A stretch of 64,000 nucleotides of DNA from Paenibacillus sediminis (GCF_017873765.1 NZ_JAGGKP010000001.1:930001-994000), one strand, 5' to 3'; positions 27,215 through 36,839 are shown, numbered from the stretch's first letter. Made by a program: numbers and translations. The notes: a model not told the origin generated them from the letters alone.

Positions 27215-28093
27215 TTAAAACAATTCGTTAATGAGTGATACGACAATTTCAGCGGTTACATTACGTTCATCCAATAGAGGATTCAATTCTACAAACTCAG
27301 CAGAAACGAGTTTATTCCACTTACATACTTCTTTTAAAAGATAAGCAGTTTCTCTGTACGTTAATCCACCTTGGACCGGCGTGCCCACACCTTTGACTAA
27401 GTAGGGCTCGAGCACGTCCAAATCAACACTAAGATGGATATAATCTACACCATTTTCTTCAAATTTACGCTGTAAATCATCCATAATGCGTGCGATCCCG
27501 TGTTCTTCAACATCGCAATTGGAATAACAGGTGATATTTTTTTCATTTAGCAAAGCAATTTCACCTGGATCTAAATCTCTCACACCGATAATGACTACAT
27601 TTTCCGGCTTTATTTTAGGAGCGAAATGATAAATAGATGTTAATCGTTCATCACCTATTCCTATATTTATGGCTAGCGGCATACCGTGAATATTACCTGA
27701 CGGGGTTGTTTGTTCTGTATTTAGATCCCCATGCGCATCAACCCAAATCACACCTAAGTTTGAATAGTTTTTAGCCACGCCAGCAATCGTACCAATAGCG
27801 ATACTATGGTCCCCGCCAATAATTAACGGAAAGGTTCCTGATTTAATGACCTGATCTACATCCTTTGCGATCCTATTTCCAGTTTCAATAACAGAGGATA
27901 AGTTTTTCAGTACAGGATTTTGCGCATCTTCGACTTGAACCAAGCCAACCTCTTTTTCGGATACGTCATAATTTTTTCGCTGTAAGGATTCCATAAGACC
28001 CGCATATTTAATTGCCTTTGGTCCGAGGTCGCACCCTCTTCGATGTGAGCCTAACGTAAATGGTACATGTACCACACTTATTTTCTTGTTCAT
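27215..28093 (-). CDS. rocF: Arginase
   Basis: A 292-residue ureohydrolase splitting arginine into ornithine and urea. Binuclear Mn ligands are visible in [20 protein letters not shown] and the SVDLDVLEP motif; the last departs slightly from the usual S-x-D-x-D-x-x-D-P because Glu replaces the fourth Asp. [10 protein letters not shown] is the substrate loop. ATG 28093 follows GGGGGTGA. It is the first gene of the rocF-rocD operon, whose product ornithine is passed to RocD. An upstream GAGGCTCGAATTTGCAT resembles a sigma-54 site but with the wrong spacing. Confidence 0.95.
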   Translation of the reverse strand: MNKKISVVHVPFTLGSHRRGCDLGPKAIKYAGLMESLQRKNYDVSEKEVGLVQVEDAQNPVLKNLSSVIETGNRIAKDVDQVIKSGTFPLIIGGDHSIAIGTIAGVAKNYSNLGVIWVDAHGDLNTEQTTPSGNIHGMPLAINIGIGDERLTSIYHFAPKIKPENVVIIGVRDLDPGEIALLNEKNITCYSNCDVEEHGIARIMDDLQRKFEENGVDYIHLSVDLDVLEPYLVKGVGTPVQGGLTYRETAYLLKEVCKWNKLVSAEFVELNPLLDERNVTAEIVVSLINELF

Positions 28094-28326
28094 TACGGTC
28101 ACCCCCAGGGGATATGACTATCATTTAGTAAAATTGATAAAATGTATCCCTCCTCAAAGCTTCATGCTATAGATGTTATGCAAATTCGAGCCTCAAAATC
28201 ACCACCCCCAAGCCACTGAAGAGTACATTATCCGTAATCCATCGTTAACAAATTATGCTGGAGCTTGTAAGTAAGATAACAATAGATCAGCTTTTCAAAA
28301 GTTCGGTGCTATAAAAAATTAGTAGA

Positions 28327-28356
28327 CTGACTCTTATGAAAGCGTTATCATATAAT
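28327..28356 (+). promoter_or_regulatory. Amylase promoter with embedded CcpA cre site
   Basis: A perfect -10 TATAAT (28351-28356) lies 18 bp from a -35-like CTGACT (28327-28332). The spacer contains TGAAAGCGTTATCA (28337-28350), which fits the cre consensus TGWAANCGNTNWCA at every position. Glucose repression by CcpA-HPr(Ser-P) is the expected control. The rest of 28103-28507 has no other recognised site. Confidence 0.8.
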
Positions 28357-28393
28357 TGTAATAATTTCCAAATATTCTCAGATACTTCTATGA

Positions 28394-28966
<573 letters not shown>

Positions 28967-28973
28967 TGAAAGA

Positions 28974-29004
28974 GAAAGAGGATCCGCACGATGGATCCTC
29001 TTTT
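28974..29004 (+). terminator. Terminator of the amylase remnant
   Basis: AAAGAGGATCC and GGATCCTCTTT pair around a 7-nt loop, followed by TTATTTTG. Confidence 0.85.
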
Positions 29005-29106
29005 TATTTTGTTGCAATAAATATTATGAATACCTTCAAGATCATAAATCGAAGCACGATCATTCGAAATGAAACATAAGATATCCCATAAGTCAAATGC
29101 CTATTA

Positions 29107-29802
29107 TTGAATGAGAGACAGGGGAATAAAGTGGCGACTTCTTATATGGACTATTCTTCACCATCCGCACAGTTTACGTATGATTTAAGCAACAACACAT
29201 TTTATAAAAAAGATAATCAGAACTATATTAATGTTCTCTCCATCAAACAGCTGAACACACTACGAAATACCTCCCTGCTAGACATTTATCTTAGCACGGG
29301 AAACGTCATTGAGCCTCATATCCATCAAAATGCTTCTGAATTGGTATATTGTATTTCAGGCGCGGCCGTCGTCTCCCTGATTAACCCCTTTACGAAAGAG
29401 CTTCGCAATTTCCCAATTCAGCCGGGCCAAGTGGCTAATGTTCCTCAAGGATGGTGGCATTATGAAATTGCTTAGGTTGATAACACGCATTTATTGGCCG
29501 TATTCGATGCTCCTATTCCGGAAATTATACCTGGTTCCGACCTGCTTCGATTGACGCCAGCGAGTGTGTTAGCTCATACGTATTGTCTCAATGAGGCAAA
29601 AGTGAAGGATACGTTGGCACCTATTACACAAACTGTATTTATTGGACCGCCAAGTGATTGCAAGTCAGGTAAAGTTGCGACCAATCCAGCATATGTGAAT
29701 CAGGCATACTACAATCAGTCACATGGTCAACAACATCGTCAAACATTTGATTATCCGCAGCAACAGCCTGTCATCGGCAATGGATGGGGATATCAAAAAT
29801 AG
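29107..29802 (+). pseudogene. Cupin-domain protein interrupted by TAG
   Basis: Reading begins at 29107 (or an internal GTG at 29131) and passes through a cupin core: VIEPHIHQNASELVYCISGA with metal-binding His residues, and GQVANVPQGWWHYEIA. It then meets an in-frame TAG at 29473-29475 and continues in the same frame as VDNTHLLAVFDAPIPEIIPG to 29802, ending in a Gln-rich tail (PQQQPVIGNGWGYQK). The intact protein would be ~230 residues. Similar cupins occur in Paenibacillus and Bacillus, possibly spore associated. Only the single stop spoils the frame. Confidence 0.75.
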
Positions 29803-29820
29803 GCCGCGATTTACGCGGCC
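29802..29820. terminator. GC-rich hairpin after cupin gene
   Basis: GGCCGCG pairs with CGCGGCC around ATTTA, with a poor T-run. Likely the terminator for the cupin gene; it also lies between convergent genes. Confidence 0.6.
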
Positions 29821-29877
29821 CTATACTTTCACATGTTCTATAGTTCTGTCATACGTTTCGCCTACAAAGTTTCTATT

Positions 29878-30135
29878 CTACTCACTGCTCAAGAACCTTT
29901 CAATTGCTGCCGCGACTTCGTCGGCGTCATCCCCTTCAATCTCAACCTTTAGCATTTCACCCTGTTTCACAGACAGCTTCATTAATTGAATAATGCTTTT
30001 TCCATCGATCTTTGTATCCTTATAGATAATATGGATGTTGCTCTCATATTGCTTCATCTGTTTTACGAGCTCAGCTGCGGGACGAGCATGTAAACCGTCT
30101 GGCCTTAGGACGATAATATCTTTCTCTACTCTCAT
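29878..30135 (-). CDS. HPr-family phosphocarrier of the dha operon
   Basis: An 85-residue HPr. The phosphorylatable His16 lies in GLHARPA, and Ser47 in DGKSIIQLMKL corresponds to the regulatory Ser46 of Gram-positive HPr. It is the last gene of the EI-dhaK-dhaL-dhaM-HPr run, 11 bp after dhaM. It probably passes phosphate from the operon's own EI to DhaM, a step that E. coli performs inside a single fused DhaM. Presence of the Ser may also let HPr kinase act on it. Confidence 0.9.
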   Translation of the reverse strand: MRVEKDIIVLRPDGLHARPAAELVKQMKQYESNIHIIYKDTKIDGKSIIQLMKLSVKQGEMLKVEIEGDDADEVAAAIERFLSSE

Positions 30136-30146
30136 CTTTAATCACC

Positions 30147-30542
30147 TTATATCTTCTTTTCAAGCAACCTGGTTTGTTCGGCCACCTTCAATGCTTCTTC
30201 CAAATCGGCACCACATCCAGACTCAACTGCAGCAGCGTACACACCCTCCACTAAAGGCGCATCTGCAATCTTGACGTTCTGTGGATTCCCTAACATATCA
30301 ATAGCCAATTCGGCATTCATCAAAGCACTGCCCAAATCAAAAAATAGAATGACGCCTTTATCCGAATACACACTTTCAATCGCTTCTTTTATCTTGATCA
30401 CACTAGTACCAATATCGTTATCCTCTGTACCGCCGGCGATTGCAATCGGAACGTCCGGTTCTACTTGAGAAGCAATCATTTTCAGACCATAAGCCAAATC
30501 ATAACTATGAGAAATGAGCACAAGTCCTACATATCGACTCAT
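30147..30542 (-). CDS. dhaM: Dihydroxyacetone kinase phosphotransfer subunit (EIIA-Man type)
   Basis: A 131-residue EIIA(mannose)-like protein that passes phosphate to DhaL-bound ADP. The active His12 is in VLISHSYDLA. The family pattern continues with DIGTSVIKIKEAIES, VILFFDLGSALMNAELAI and DAPLVEGVYAAAVESG. It lacks the HPr and EI modules fused to E. coli DhaM; those are encoded separately at the two ends of this operon. Its start overlaps the dhaL stop by 4 bp. Confidence 0.93.
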   Translation of the reverse strand: MSRYVGLVLISHSYDLAYGLKMIASQVEPDVPIAIAGGTEDNDIGTSVIKIKEAIESVYSDKGVILFFDLGSALMNAELAIDMLGNPQNVKIADAPLVEGVYAAAVESGCGADLEEALKVAEQTRLLEKKI

Positions 30543-31171
30543 TTTGCCTCATTCCCTTCACCTAACGTTTCAAATAATGCTTCAAACAAAAAGGATGATG
30601 ATACCGCCCCAGGATCGAGATGACCGATAGAACGTTCTCCTAGATAGGCAGCACGCCCTTTGACTGCCTTCATTGATTTCGTTTTCTCTGCTTGCTCCCA
30701 GCAATAGGAGATTGCTTCTTGCCAATCGATGTTTTCTCCTTTTTCCTGTAAATAGTCTGCAAGAGGCGTCCATACATCGAGCACTGTTTTATTGCCAACC
30801 TCAGATTTTCCTATACCTTTTATGGCCTCAACAGATTTGTGCAGAAATTGTGAGAATTCAGAAACTGTAATTTCCTTTTTCCCTTTAAGTATTGCCCCGC
30901 CTTTAATGAAAGCGATTCCATAAATAGGCCCCGATGCGCCGCCAACCTTTTGGATTAATGTGTTACCAATCGTATGGAATAATTGACCGATGTCGTCCGT
31001 TTCTAATGTTTGAATGTTATGAACTACTTCCTGAAAACCGCGGGACAAATTAATACCATGATCCCCGTCACCAATCGCTTGATCTAATTCTGTTAAATAG
31101 TTTTTTTGCTTCATAATCTGTTCGGCTGCCCTTACTATCCACTTCGTGAGCTGATTGAAGGTAATTGACAT
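30539..31171 (-). CDS. dhaL: Dihydroxyacetone kinase ADP-binding subunit
   Basis: A 210-residue DhaL. The nucleotide/Mg site is formed by IGDGDHGINLSRGF near residues 32-45, followed by GGASGPIYGIAFIKGG and LGERSIGHLDPGA, all classical DhaL elements. The bound ADP is not exchanged but rephosphorylated by DhaM, and the phosphate goes to Dha held by DhaK. It sits between dhaK and dhaM and overlaps dhaM. Confidence 0.95.
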   Translation of the reverse strand: MSITFNQLTKWIVRAAEQIMKQKNYLTELDQAIGDGDHGINLSRGFQEVVHNIQTLETDDIGQLFHTIGNTLIQKVGGASGPIYGIAFIKGGAILKGKKEITVSEFSQFLHKSVEAIKGIGKSEVGNKTVLDVWTPLADYLQEKGENIDWQEAISYCWEQAEKTKSMKAVKGRAAYLGERSIGHLDPGAVSSSFLFEALFETLGEGNEAK

Positions 31172-31208
31172 TTTATCTCTTCCCCACCAAAGAATTTAAC
31201 GATAAATA

Positions 31209-32201
31209 TTACTTCCAACCTAGCGTGTCGGCTTTCGCATCCAATAACTCAGTTAACTCTTCGTCCAATTTCAGCACCGACACCGAACATCCGGCCATTT
31301 CAAGCGACGTCATAAATTCGCCAACGTACGTTTTGTGTACGATAATTCCTTTACTTTGAAGCACTTTGCCTATCGTTTTGTTCATCACATAAAGCTCCAT
31401 TTGAGGTGTGCTACCTAGGCTGTTGAGCATAACTGCGACTTTATCATCTGCCTGCAAATTCAGGTCATTAATCACCAATGATAATAATTGATCAGCTACA
31501 GTGTCAGCACTCTCTATTTTCGCACGATGCGTCCCTGGCTCACCGTGAATGCCCATTCCGATTTCCATTTCATCTTCAGGAATTTCGAAGCCTGCTTTAC
31601 CTGCAGCGGGAACTGTGCAAGGTGTGAGCGCCATTCCCATACTTCTTACATTATCGATTACTTTCAAGGCGACTCTCTCCACTTCTTCCAGTGAAGCGCC
31701 TTGATCGGCAATAGCCCCGGCAATCTTATGGACAAATACGGTACCCGCAATTCCTCTTCTACCGGTCGTATAAGTGCTGTTCTCCACCGCAACATCGTCA
31801 TTGACGATGACTTTGGTCACTTGGATGCCTTCCGCTTCGGCCAATTCCGCAGCCATTTCGAAATTCATTACATCACCGGTGTAGTTTTTAATCACTAATA
31901 ATACTCCTGCTCCGCCATCCACCGCTTTTATAGCCTCCAGTACCTGATCCGGTGTCGGTGAGGTGAATACTTCTCCGCATACTGCGCCATCAAGCATACC
32001 TTTTCCTACGTAGCCTGCATGAGCCGGTTCATGACCGCTTCCACCGCCGCTTACCAATGCTACTTTCCCATGAACAGGTGCATCTGCGCGAACGAGCACG
32101 CTTGTATCCGGGACATTCTTTAGTCTTTCAGGGTGAGCGTATAAAATCCCATCAATCATGTCACGTACAACCTGCTCCGGATCATTAATCAGTTTTTTCA
32201 C
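31209..32201 (-). CDS. dhaK: Dihydroxyacetone kinase substrate-binding subunit
   Basis: A 330-residue DhaK. SGGGSGHEPAHAGYVGKGML forms the substrate pocket, and His219 in MGIHGEPG is the residue that binds dihydroxyacetone as a hemiaminal. The second Dha contact is near NYTGDVMNF. The ATG at 32201 sits behind a GGAGG. It is followed by dhaL after 37 bp and preceded by the EI gene after 41 bp. Product: dihydroxyacetone phosphate for glycolysis. Confidence 0.96.
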   Translation of the reverse strand: MKKLINDPEQVVRDMIDGILYAHPERLKNVPDTSVLVRADAPVHGKVALVSGGGSGHEPAHAGYVGKGMLDGAVCGEVFTSPTPDQVLEAIKAVDGGAGVLLVIKNYTGDVMNFEMAAELAEAEGIQVTKVIVNDDVAVENSTYTTGRRGIAGTVFVHKIAGAIADQGASLEEVERVALKVIDNVRSMGMALTPCTVPAAGKAGFEIPEDEMEIGMGIHGEPGTHRAKIESADTVADQLLSLVINDLNLQADDKVAVMLNSLGSTPQMELYVMNKTIGKVLQSKGIIVHKTYVGEFMTSLEMAGCSVSVLKLDEELTELLDAKADTLGWK

Positions 32202-32242
32202 AATAAACGCCTCCTTATTTTTTTGGGGTCTTCGTTATATGT

Positions 32243-33892
32243 TCATGTGCCCGCATGAAGCATTTGCGCAGCAATAATGGCACATTCATCTAAGGTTGTT
32301 CTGCTTAAGATTTCTTTGATCTCAGAGGACCTTGCTACGCTCATGCTCAGTTTAGCAATCCCAAGACCGATCAAAAATTCCGTAAACTTCGGATTACCTG
32401 CCATTTCACCGCATACGCTGACAGGAACTTGATATTTTTGGCCTGCAGATGCGACTTTAGCGATAAGCTCAAGGACAGCTGGATCTTCTTCACGATACAA
32501 ATCCGCGACAAGCGGATTCGTGCGATCAATGCCGAGGGTGTACTGTACCAAATCGTTGGTACCTATACTCACAAAGTCGCAATGTCGAATAAATGATTCG
32601 ATATTAATCGCAGCACTTGGAATCTCGACCATGATTCCAACGGGTATATTTGAATCATAGGAATGTCCCTCTAAAGTAAGCTCACTCATAACCTCTTGCA
32701 ACAATTTTTTCGCTTGAAGCACTTCTTGTACATTGCAGATAAAGGGGAACATGATTTCCATCCGCCCATAATGACTGGCTCTTACCAAAGCCCTCAAGTG
32801 AATACGAAAAGCTTGTGAATGGTACAGAGCAAGCCGGATGCCTCTTAAGCCTAGAAAAGGGTTGGTCTCTTGACTAACCGTCAATTGCGGAACTGCTTTA
32901 TCTCCGCCAATATCGAACGTTCGGAATGTGACCGATTTTTCTCCTGCTGTACTTAAAACTGATTTATAATACTCAAACTGTACTTCTTCACTCGGTAAAT
33001 CGTTATGTTCATAATACAAATATTCCGTACGAAATAACCCGATTCCATCTAGTTGATAGCCTTCAATGTCTTTGGCATCAACAGTCTTGGCTGCATTTGC
33101 GAGCATATGGACTCTAGTCCCATCACGCAGAGCAGCTTTTTTGTACCGAAAAGAATCGATATAGTCCTTATGTTTACTTGAGATTTCGAACTTATGATGA
33201 AGCGATTGTAAGGTTTGCTCATTCGGTTCGATAATGATCAAGCCGCTTTCCCCATCGACAACAATTTGGATTCCGTTCACAATCTCATTTATCACATTTC
33301 CTAGACCGAGTACCGCTGGTTTACCTAAGGAACGCGCAAGAATTGCCGCATGGCCGTTGCTTCCCCCTTTACCAGATATTACCCCTATGACCTCTTTGGC
33401 CTGTAAATGAATAATATCGCTCGGATATAACTCATCCGTAACCAGAACCGTACCCGGAGGAAAATCGATCTGTTTCAAATTACCTTCTATGACGCCCATC
33501 ATCAGTTGAAGTAAATTGTTGAAATCTCCGGACCTTTCCCTCATATAGTCATCAGTTAGTTTGCTAAATTGTTCAGATAGGGTGCTTAACCCTTGCCGAA
33601 CGCTATCTTTAAGTGATACTCCTTTCTTCTGCAGCTCTTCAATCTGTTCTATTAAATAATCATCTTCCAATATCAATTGATGCATTTCAAAAATGGATGC
33701 TTCTGCCTGACCAATATTATTCGCGATTTCAGCTTCCATTTGCTGCAATACTTTCTTTGTTTGTTCAATGATTTCACCAAGATTAAGATGATCAACGTCT
33801 TCATGTAGTTCATTGAATGACAAAGGATTATTTCTTAGCCAAAGCGCTGTTCCCATTACAATTCCCTGTGATACTCCTATACCTTTATACAT
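32243..33892 (-). CDS. PTS enzyme I-like phosphoenolpyruvate-protein phosphotransferase
   Basis: A 549-residue EI homologue. Residues 1-15 open GIGVSQGIVMGTA. The phosphorylated His is H181 in GKGGSNGHAAILARSLG, a variant of the usual GGRTSHSAIMARSL. The C-terminal PEP-binding barrel has IGTNDLVQYTLGIDRTN and VSVCGEMAGNP with the catalytic Cys. ATG 33892 is chosen because homology begins at MYKGIGV; a GTG nine bases earlier is possible. Position as first gene of the dha operon implies it charges the operon's HPr and DhaM rather than the general sugar PTS. Confidence 0.88.
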   Translation of the reverse strand: MYKGIGVSQGIVMGTALWLRNNPLSFNELHEDVDHLNLGEIIEQTKKVLQQMEAEIANNIGQAEASIFEMHQLILEDDYLIEQIEELQKKGVSLKDSVRQGLSTLSEQFSKLTDDYMRERSGDFNNLLQLMMGVIEGNLKQIDFPPGTVLVTDELYPSDIIHLQAKEVIGVISGKGGSNGHAAILARSLGKPAVLGLGNVINEIVNGIQIVVDGESGLIIIEPNEQTLQSLHHKFEISSKHKDYIDSFRYKKAALRDGTRVHMLANAAKTVDAKDIEGYQLDGIGLFRTEYLYYEHNDLPSEEVQFEYYKSVLSTAGEKSVTFRTFDIGGDKAVPQLTVSQETNPFLGLRGIRLALYHSQAFRIHLRALVRASHYGRMEIMFPFICNVQEVLQAKKLLQEVMSELTLEGHSYDSNIPVGIMVEIPSAAINIESFIRHCDFVSIGTNDLVQYTLGIDRTNPLVADLYREEDPAVLELIAKVASAGQKYQVPVSVCGEMAGNPKFTEFLIGLGIAKLSMSVARSSEIKEILSRTTLDECAIIAAQMLHAGT

Positions 33893-34046
33893 CTTTTCCA
33901 CAGCAAATCTACCACCCTGCACCCAAAGATAGTTAAATTGCTCCGAGATACACACATCGATGGTGAAAAAATAATTACTTGTTTACTAATCTATATGTAC
34001 CAGTTTTCCGATTATCACAATACTAAAATCAGAACAGAATTGTGCA

Positions 34047-34083
34047 TATAAAAAACCACTATCCATTTTGGTGGAAAGTGGTT
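34047..34083 (-). terminator. Terminator of padR operon
   Basis: On the minus strand AACCACTTTCCA pairs with TGGATAGTGGTT, followed by TTTTTATA. Confidence 0.85.
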
Positions 34084-34096
34084 GTCCATTTTTCTA

Positions 34097-34627
34097 TTAC
34101 TTATTCATTTCTTCCAGTTTGATAATGGTGTCCTTGAGCCACTGGCGCTCAACTCGGCTCGTTTCCCTAGCGATATGTAACATTCCATGACGGAACAGAT
34201 CGTGATCTTCAGTGTATTTAATTAGAGTTCCATTATTAGAAAAAAAGCTCTTCCCGCCCATCAAAAAGTTCAAGCGGCGTTGTAAAACGTTGATTTGAGC
34301 TTGTGGTTCCAAAAACTTGAGGAATGCGAGTAAAGTAAAAAAACGATTTCGGTCTGAAATATCCATTTCTTCTGGATCAGCTAACTCTTTCATTAGTTTG
34401 GCGACGCCTTCTTCGGTAAGATAGAGAACCATCTTCTCTTGACCGTTTTCACCAGGTTCTCTTTTTTTTACCAAGAACTTATTCTTCTCTAGGCGACTAA
34501 TCGCAGGATATAAAGCACCGTCACTTACTGGCCGAAAATGACCGGTCAACATCGTTAATCTCTGCTTCAATTCATATCCATGCATTGGAGATTCATGAAG
34601 AAAACCTAGAATAGCAAGTTCTAACAT
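34097..34627 (-). CDS. PadR family transcriptional regulator
   Basis: A 176-residue repressor. Residues 1-75 are a PadR winged helix (LELAILGFLHESPMHGYELK, ALYPAISRLEKNKFLVKKRE). The C-terminal helical dimerisation domain (Vir_act_alpha_C type) starts near NRFFTLLAFLKFL. It is co-transcribed behind the MFS gene, 28 bp after its stop. A 10-bp inverted repeat in the operon's promoter (35889-35930) is the likely operator, giving autorepression and drug-induced pump expression. Confidence 0.9.
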   Translation of the reverse strand: MLELAILGFLHESPMHGYELKQRLTMLTGHFRPVSDGALYPAISRLEKNKFLVKKREPGENGQEKMVLYLTEEGVAKLMKELADPEEMDISDRNRFFTLLAFLKFLEPQAQINVLQRRLNFLMGGKSFFSNNGTLIKYTEDHDLFRHGMLHIARETSRVERQWLKDTIIKLEEMNK

Positions 34628-34655
34628 AAAAATGATCGCCTCACAAGTGTATTTA

Positions 34656-35873
34656 TTAAATCGAACTGTTAGTACGTTTCCCTAACCGTACTGACTTTGT
34701 GTTAAAAAGAGTGAGACTTAGCAGAAAAACCGCTAAAGCCATCAATTGAAATAGTATCATAACAAGGAGCATTGGCATAGCTCCCCAGCTCTGATACAGT
34801 GAAGTACCCAAGATGGGTCCGAGCAATCGTCCGCAATAATTAAATACATTAATAATTCCTTGATAGGCCCCTTTGCGGCCTTCTGGAGCATACTGAGATG
34901 CAAAGGCTGGAATCGATGGCCATACGATGACTTCCCCGAGAGTCAATGACACCATGCCTAATAAGAAGAACAAATAATGATCATGGAAAGAAACTAAAAT
35001 GAAGGATAACAAAAACAATCCTACTCCAATCACGAACTGTGATAGGGCTGAATTTAGACGTTCATGAATGAGTTTGTTAAAAGGTTGTAACCCCAGTACG
35101 AGTATACCGTTTATAGTCCAAAGAAAGCTATATGAGCTTGTCGAAAACCCTATATCGTTCATGAGCACAGGTACGGTAGTTTGCCATTGAATGTAACCGA
35201 TCATCACAAAGGTGCCGCCAAGTCCTAGCAGAAGCAAGGGGATTAAGCCCCGCATTTGAAACATATGTCCATCTTTGCTTTCGGTAATGACTTTAATTTT
35301 ATTACTCATTAAATTAGGTAATCCAGTGAAAGACAACATGAGTGCACTTGTAAAAAGCAAAGACATAACGAAGAATGATATGCGGAATGAATAAGAGGAT
35401 GTAAGCCCCCCTAAAGATGTGCCGATCGCAACACCTATATTTTGAAAAATATAGTTAAGATTATAGGGCTTCTTTCCGCCTTCAGGCCAAATCATGCCCG
35501 CAGATGCACTAATAGAAGTGAAAATGACACCAATGAACATGGTCATAGCCACAAAAGCGATCAGGAAACCTAACCAATATTCCAATCCAATCATTAAGAA
35601 GCTGCTTATAACAATGATAATTAACGCACTAATCATTGTCTTTTTACCGCCAATACGATCAAACAAAACCCCGCCCAGCATACTTCCCAAAATACCTGCA
35701 GCCGCTTCCGCCGATAGTACAATCCCTGCAGTACTTACAGATCGATGAAGCACCTTAGTGACGTAAATCATAGTCAAAGGCCATAAAAATGAAAAGCCCG
35801 CCATAATGAGTAATGCACATACTGATAAAACCCAAACATGCTTCGGATATTTCAAATCACTAATTATTAACAT
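34656..35873 (-). CDS. MFS multidrug-type transporter
   Basis: A 405-residue, 12-helix transporter from ATG 35873 with GGTGGGA upstream. Motif A is AAAGILGSMLGGVLFDRIGG plus KKT; the central loop after helix 6 is charged (SNKIKVITESKDGHMFQMRG). Similar MdtH/YfcJ-like pumps export drugs or dyes. Together with the following padR and a palindromic promoter it forms a self-contained inducible efflux unit. Confidence 0.88.
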   Translation of the reverse strand: MLIISDLKYPKHVWVLSVCALLIMAGFSFLWPLTMIYVTKVLHRSVSTAGIVLSAEAAAGILGSMLGGVLFDRIGGKKTMISALIIIVISSFLMIGLEYWLGFLIAFVAMTMFIGVIFTSISASAGMIWPEGGKKPYNLNYIFQNIGVAIGTSLGGLTSSYSFRISFFVMSLLFTSALMLSFTGLPNLMSNKIKVITESKDGHMFQMRGLIPLLLLGLGGTFVMIGYIQWQTTVPVLMNDIGFSTSSYSFLWTINGILVLGLQPFNKLIHERLNSALSQFVIGVGLFLLSFILVSFHDHYLFFLLGMVSLTLGEVIVWPSIPAFASQYAPEGRKGAYQGIINVFNYCGRLLGPILGTSLYQSWGAMPMLLVMILFQLMALAVFLLSLTLFNTKSVRLGKRTNSSI

Positions 35874-35888
35874 AAATCCCACCCTTTC

Positions 35889-35937
35889 AATACCTCTATT
35901 CGATGTAATAATATCTCGATTAGAGGTATTAAGTCAA
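35889..35937 (-). promoter_or_regulatory. Promoter with probable PadR operator
   Basis: On the minus strand TTGACT (35937-35932) and TATTAT (35913-35908) form a sigma-A promoter with an 18-bp spacer. AATACCTCTA and its exact complement TAGAGGTATT lie at 35889-35898 and 35921-35930, one arm in the spacer and one around the start of transcription. The dyad is ideally placed to block RNA polymerase. Confidence 0.7.
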
Positions 35938-35970
35938 TGGGTTTTCACTCTAATTTTCATCTACCACAGC

Positions 35971-35996
35971 AAAAAGACCGCCGAGACGGTCTTTGT
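35971..35996 (-). terminator. Terminator of CPBP protease gene
   Basis: AAAGACCG and CGGTCTTT pair around CCGAGA (35973-35994), followed on the minus strand by TTTTTG. Confidence 0.88.
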
Positions 35997-36027
35997 GTAA
36001 TTCACAATATATAACGTATAACTAGTG

Positions 36028-36777
36028 TTAACTTCCCATGATTCCGTGGAGTACAATATCTCCAACCATATGAGCTACTATTGCGTGTTCCAGACCCTTT
36101 TTCCAGTAAAGCCATCCATAAATAATGCCCGCAATTGAATTTAAAACAATGACTCGAATGATCATAATATCAGTTAAGCTGCCAAACATAAGCTTCGCTG
36201 CCGGCAAGTGCCCGACACCAAAGAGTAAAGCCGCAGCAATGATTCCAATCCAATATACGACTGCCCTTCTGCCAAACCACTTAGAAAGCACCCAAATAAT
36301 CAGAGTGGCGAGAAACAGCCTTAACAAAACTTCTTCAAAAATACCTCCTTGAAACGCAGTAAGCATACCTTCCCACCACTTTACCTTAATTGACGGCAAA
36401 TTCTCATTAGATAGTAGCGGCTTGAATATTCCGAGTTCCAATACTAACACAATCGCTGTAGCTGCTAGCCCCCATCCAATTGACTTCAAGAAGCTATTCA
36501 TTGAAATTTTAGGTATAGCTGTTCTCGATACAAAAGCTCTTAAAATAGGCGAATCTAATCCTATGTACTTCCCTGTTTTAAGTCCAACTAAGGCTAATAC
36601 GAAAGCAACGATCGTCCCTTGAACGGTCTGCAAGGTTAAAATAAGCGATAATGGAACGTCTAACTGAACTAGTTTATCCCCCAATGTAGCCTTGACGTAA
36701 GGCAGTCCGGTTATAAGGCCAAATAGTGTAAGAAGTGCTAACAACCCGGCTAGCTTTAAATCAATCCATTTTTTCAT
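36028..36777 (-). CDS. CPBP family intramembrane metalloprotease
   Basis: A 249-residue, multi-helix CAAX-processing/bacteriocin-processing (Abi) type protease. ATG 36777 follows GAAGGAGA; an in-frame upstream extension crosses the AT-rich palindrome and is rejected. The catalytic signature is present: EEVLLR (EExxxR) near residue 145, LLFGVGHL (FxxxH) near residue 190, and a third motif near NSIAGIIYGWLYWKKG. Such proteins confer bacteriocin self-immunity or process peptides at the membrane. The perfect palindrome 35 bp upstream suggests metal-responsive control. Confidence 0.88.
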   Translation of the reverse strand: MKKWIDLKLAGLLALLTLFGLITGLPYVKATLGDKLVQLDVPLSLILTLQTVQGTIVAFVLALVGLKTGKYIGLDSPILRAFVSRTAIPKISMNSFLKSIGWGLAATAIVLVLELGIFKPLLSNENLPSIKVKWWEGMLTAFQGGIFEEVLLRLFLATLIIWVLSKWFGRRAVVYWIGIIAAALLFGVGHLPAAKLMFGSLTDIMIIRVIVLNSIAGIIYGWLYWKKGLEHAIVAHMVGDIVLHGIMGS

Positions 36778-36811
36778 GATACAGTCTCCTTCTGTAAACA
36801 AATTTATTTTT

Positions 36812-36839
36812 TTATTATCATTATCAATAATGATAATAA
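36812..36839. promoter_or_regulatory. Fur-type palindrome upstream of CPBP protease
   Basis: TTATTATCATTAT-CA-ATAATGATAATAA is a perfect 13-bp inverted repeat made of GATAAT/ATTATC units like the Fur consensus. It lies 35 bp upstream of the protease start. Fur, Zur or PerR cannot be distinguished by eye; a chance AT-rich palindrome is possible. Confidence 0.5.

Noticed and set aside
28178-28194. Sigma-54 (-24/-12) promoter for rocF-rocD
   Set aside because: GAGGCTCGAATTTGCAT has GG and GC elements, but the spacing is one base short of the required distance; arginine genes in Bacillus use SigL, so the idea is attractive but not supported.
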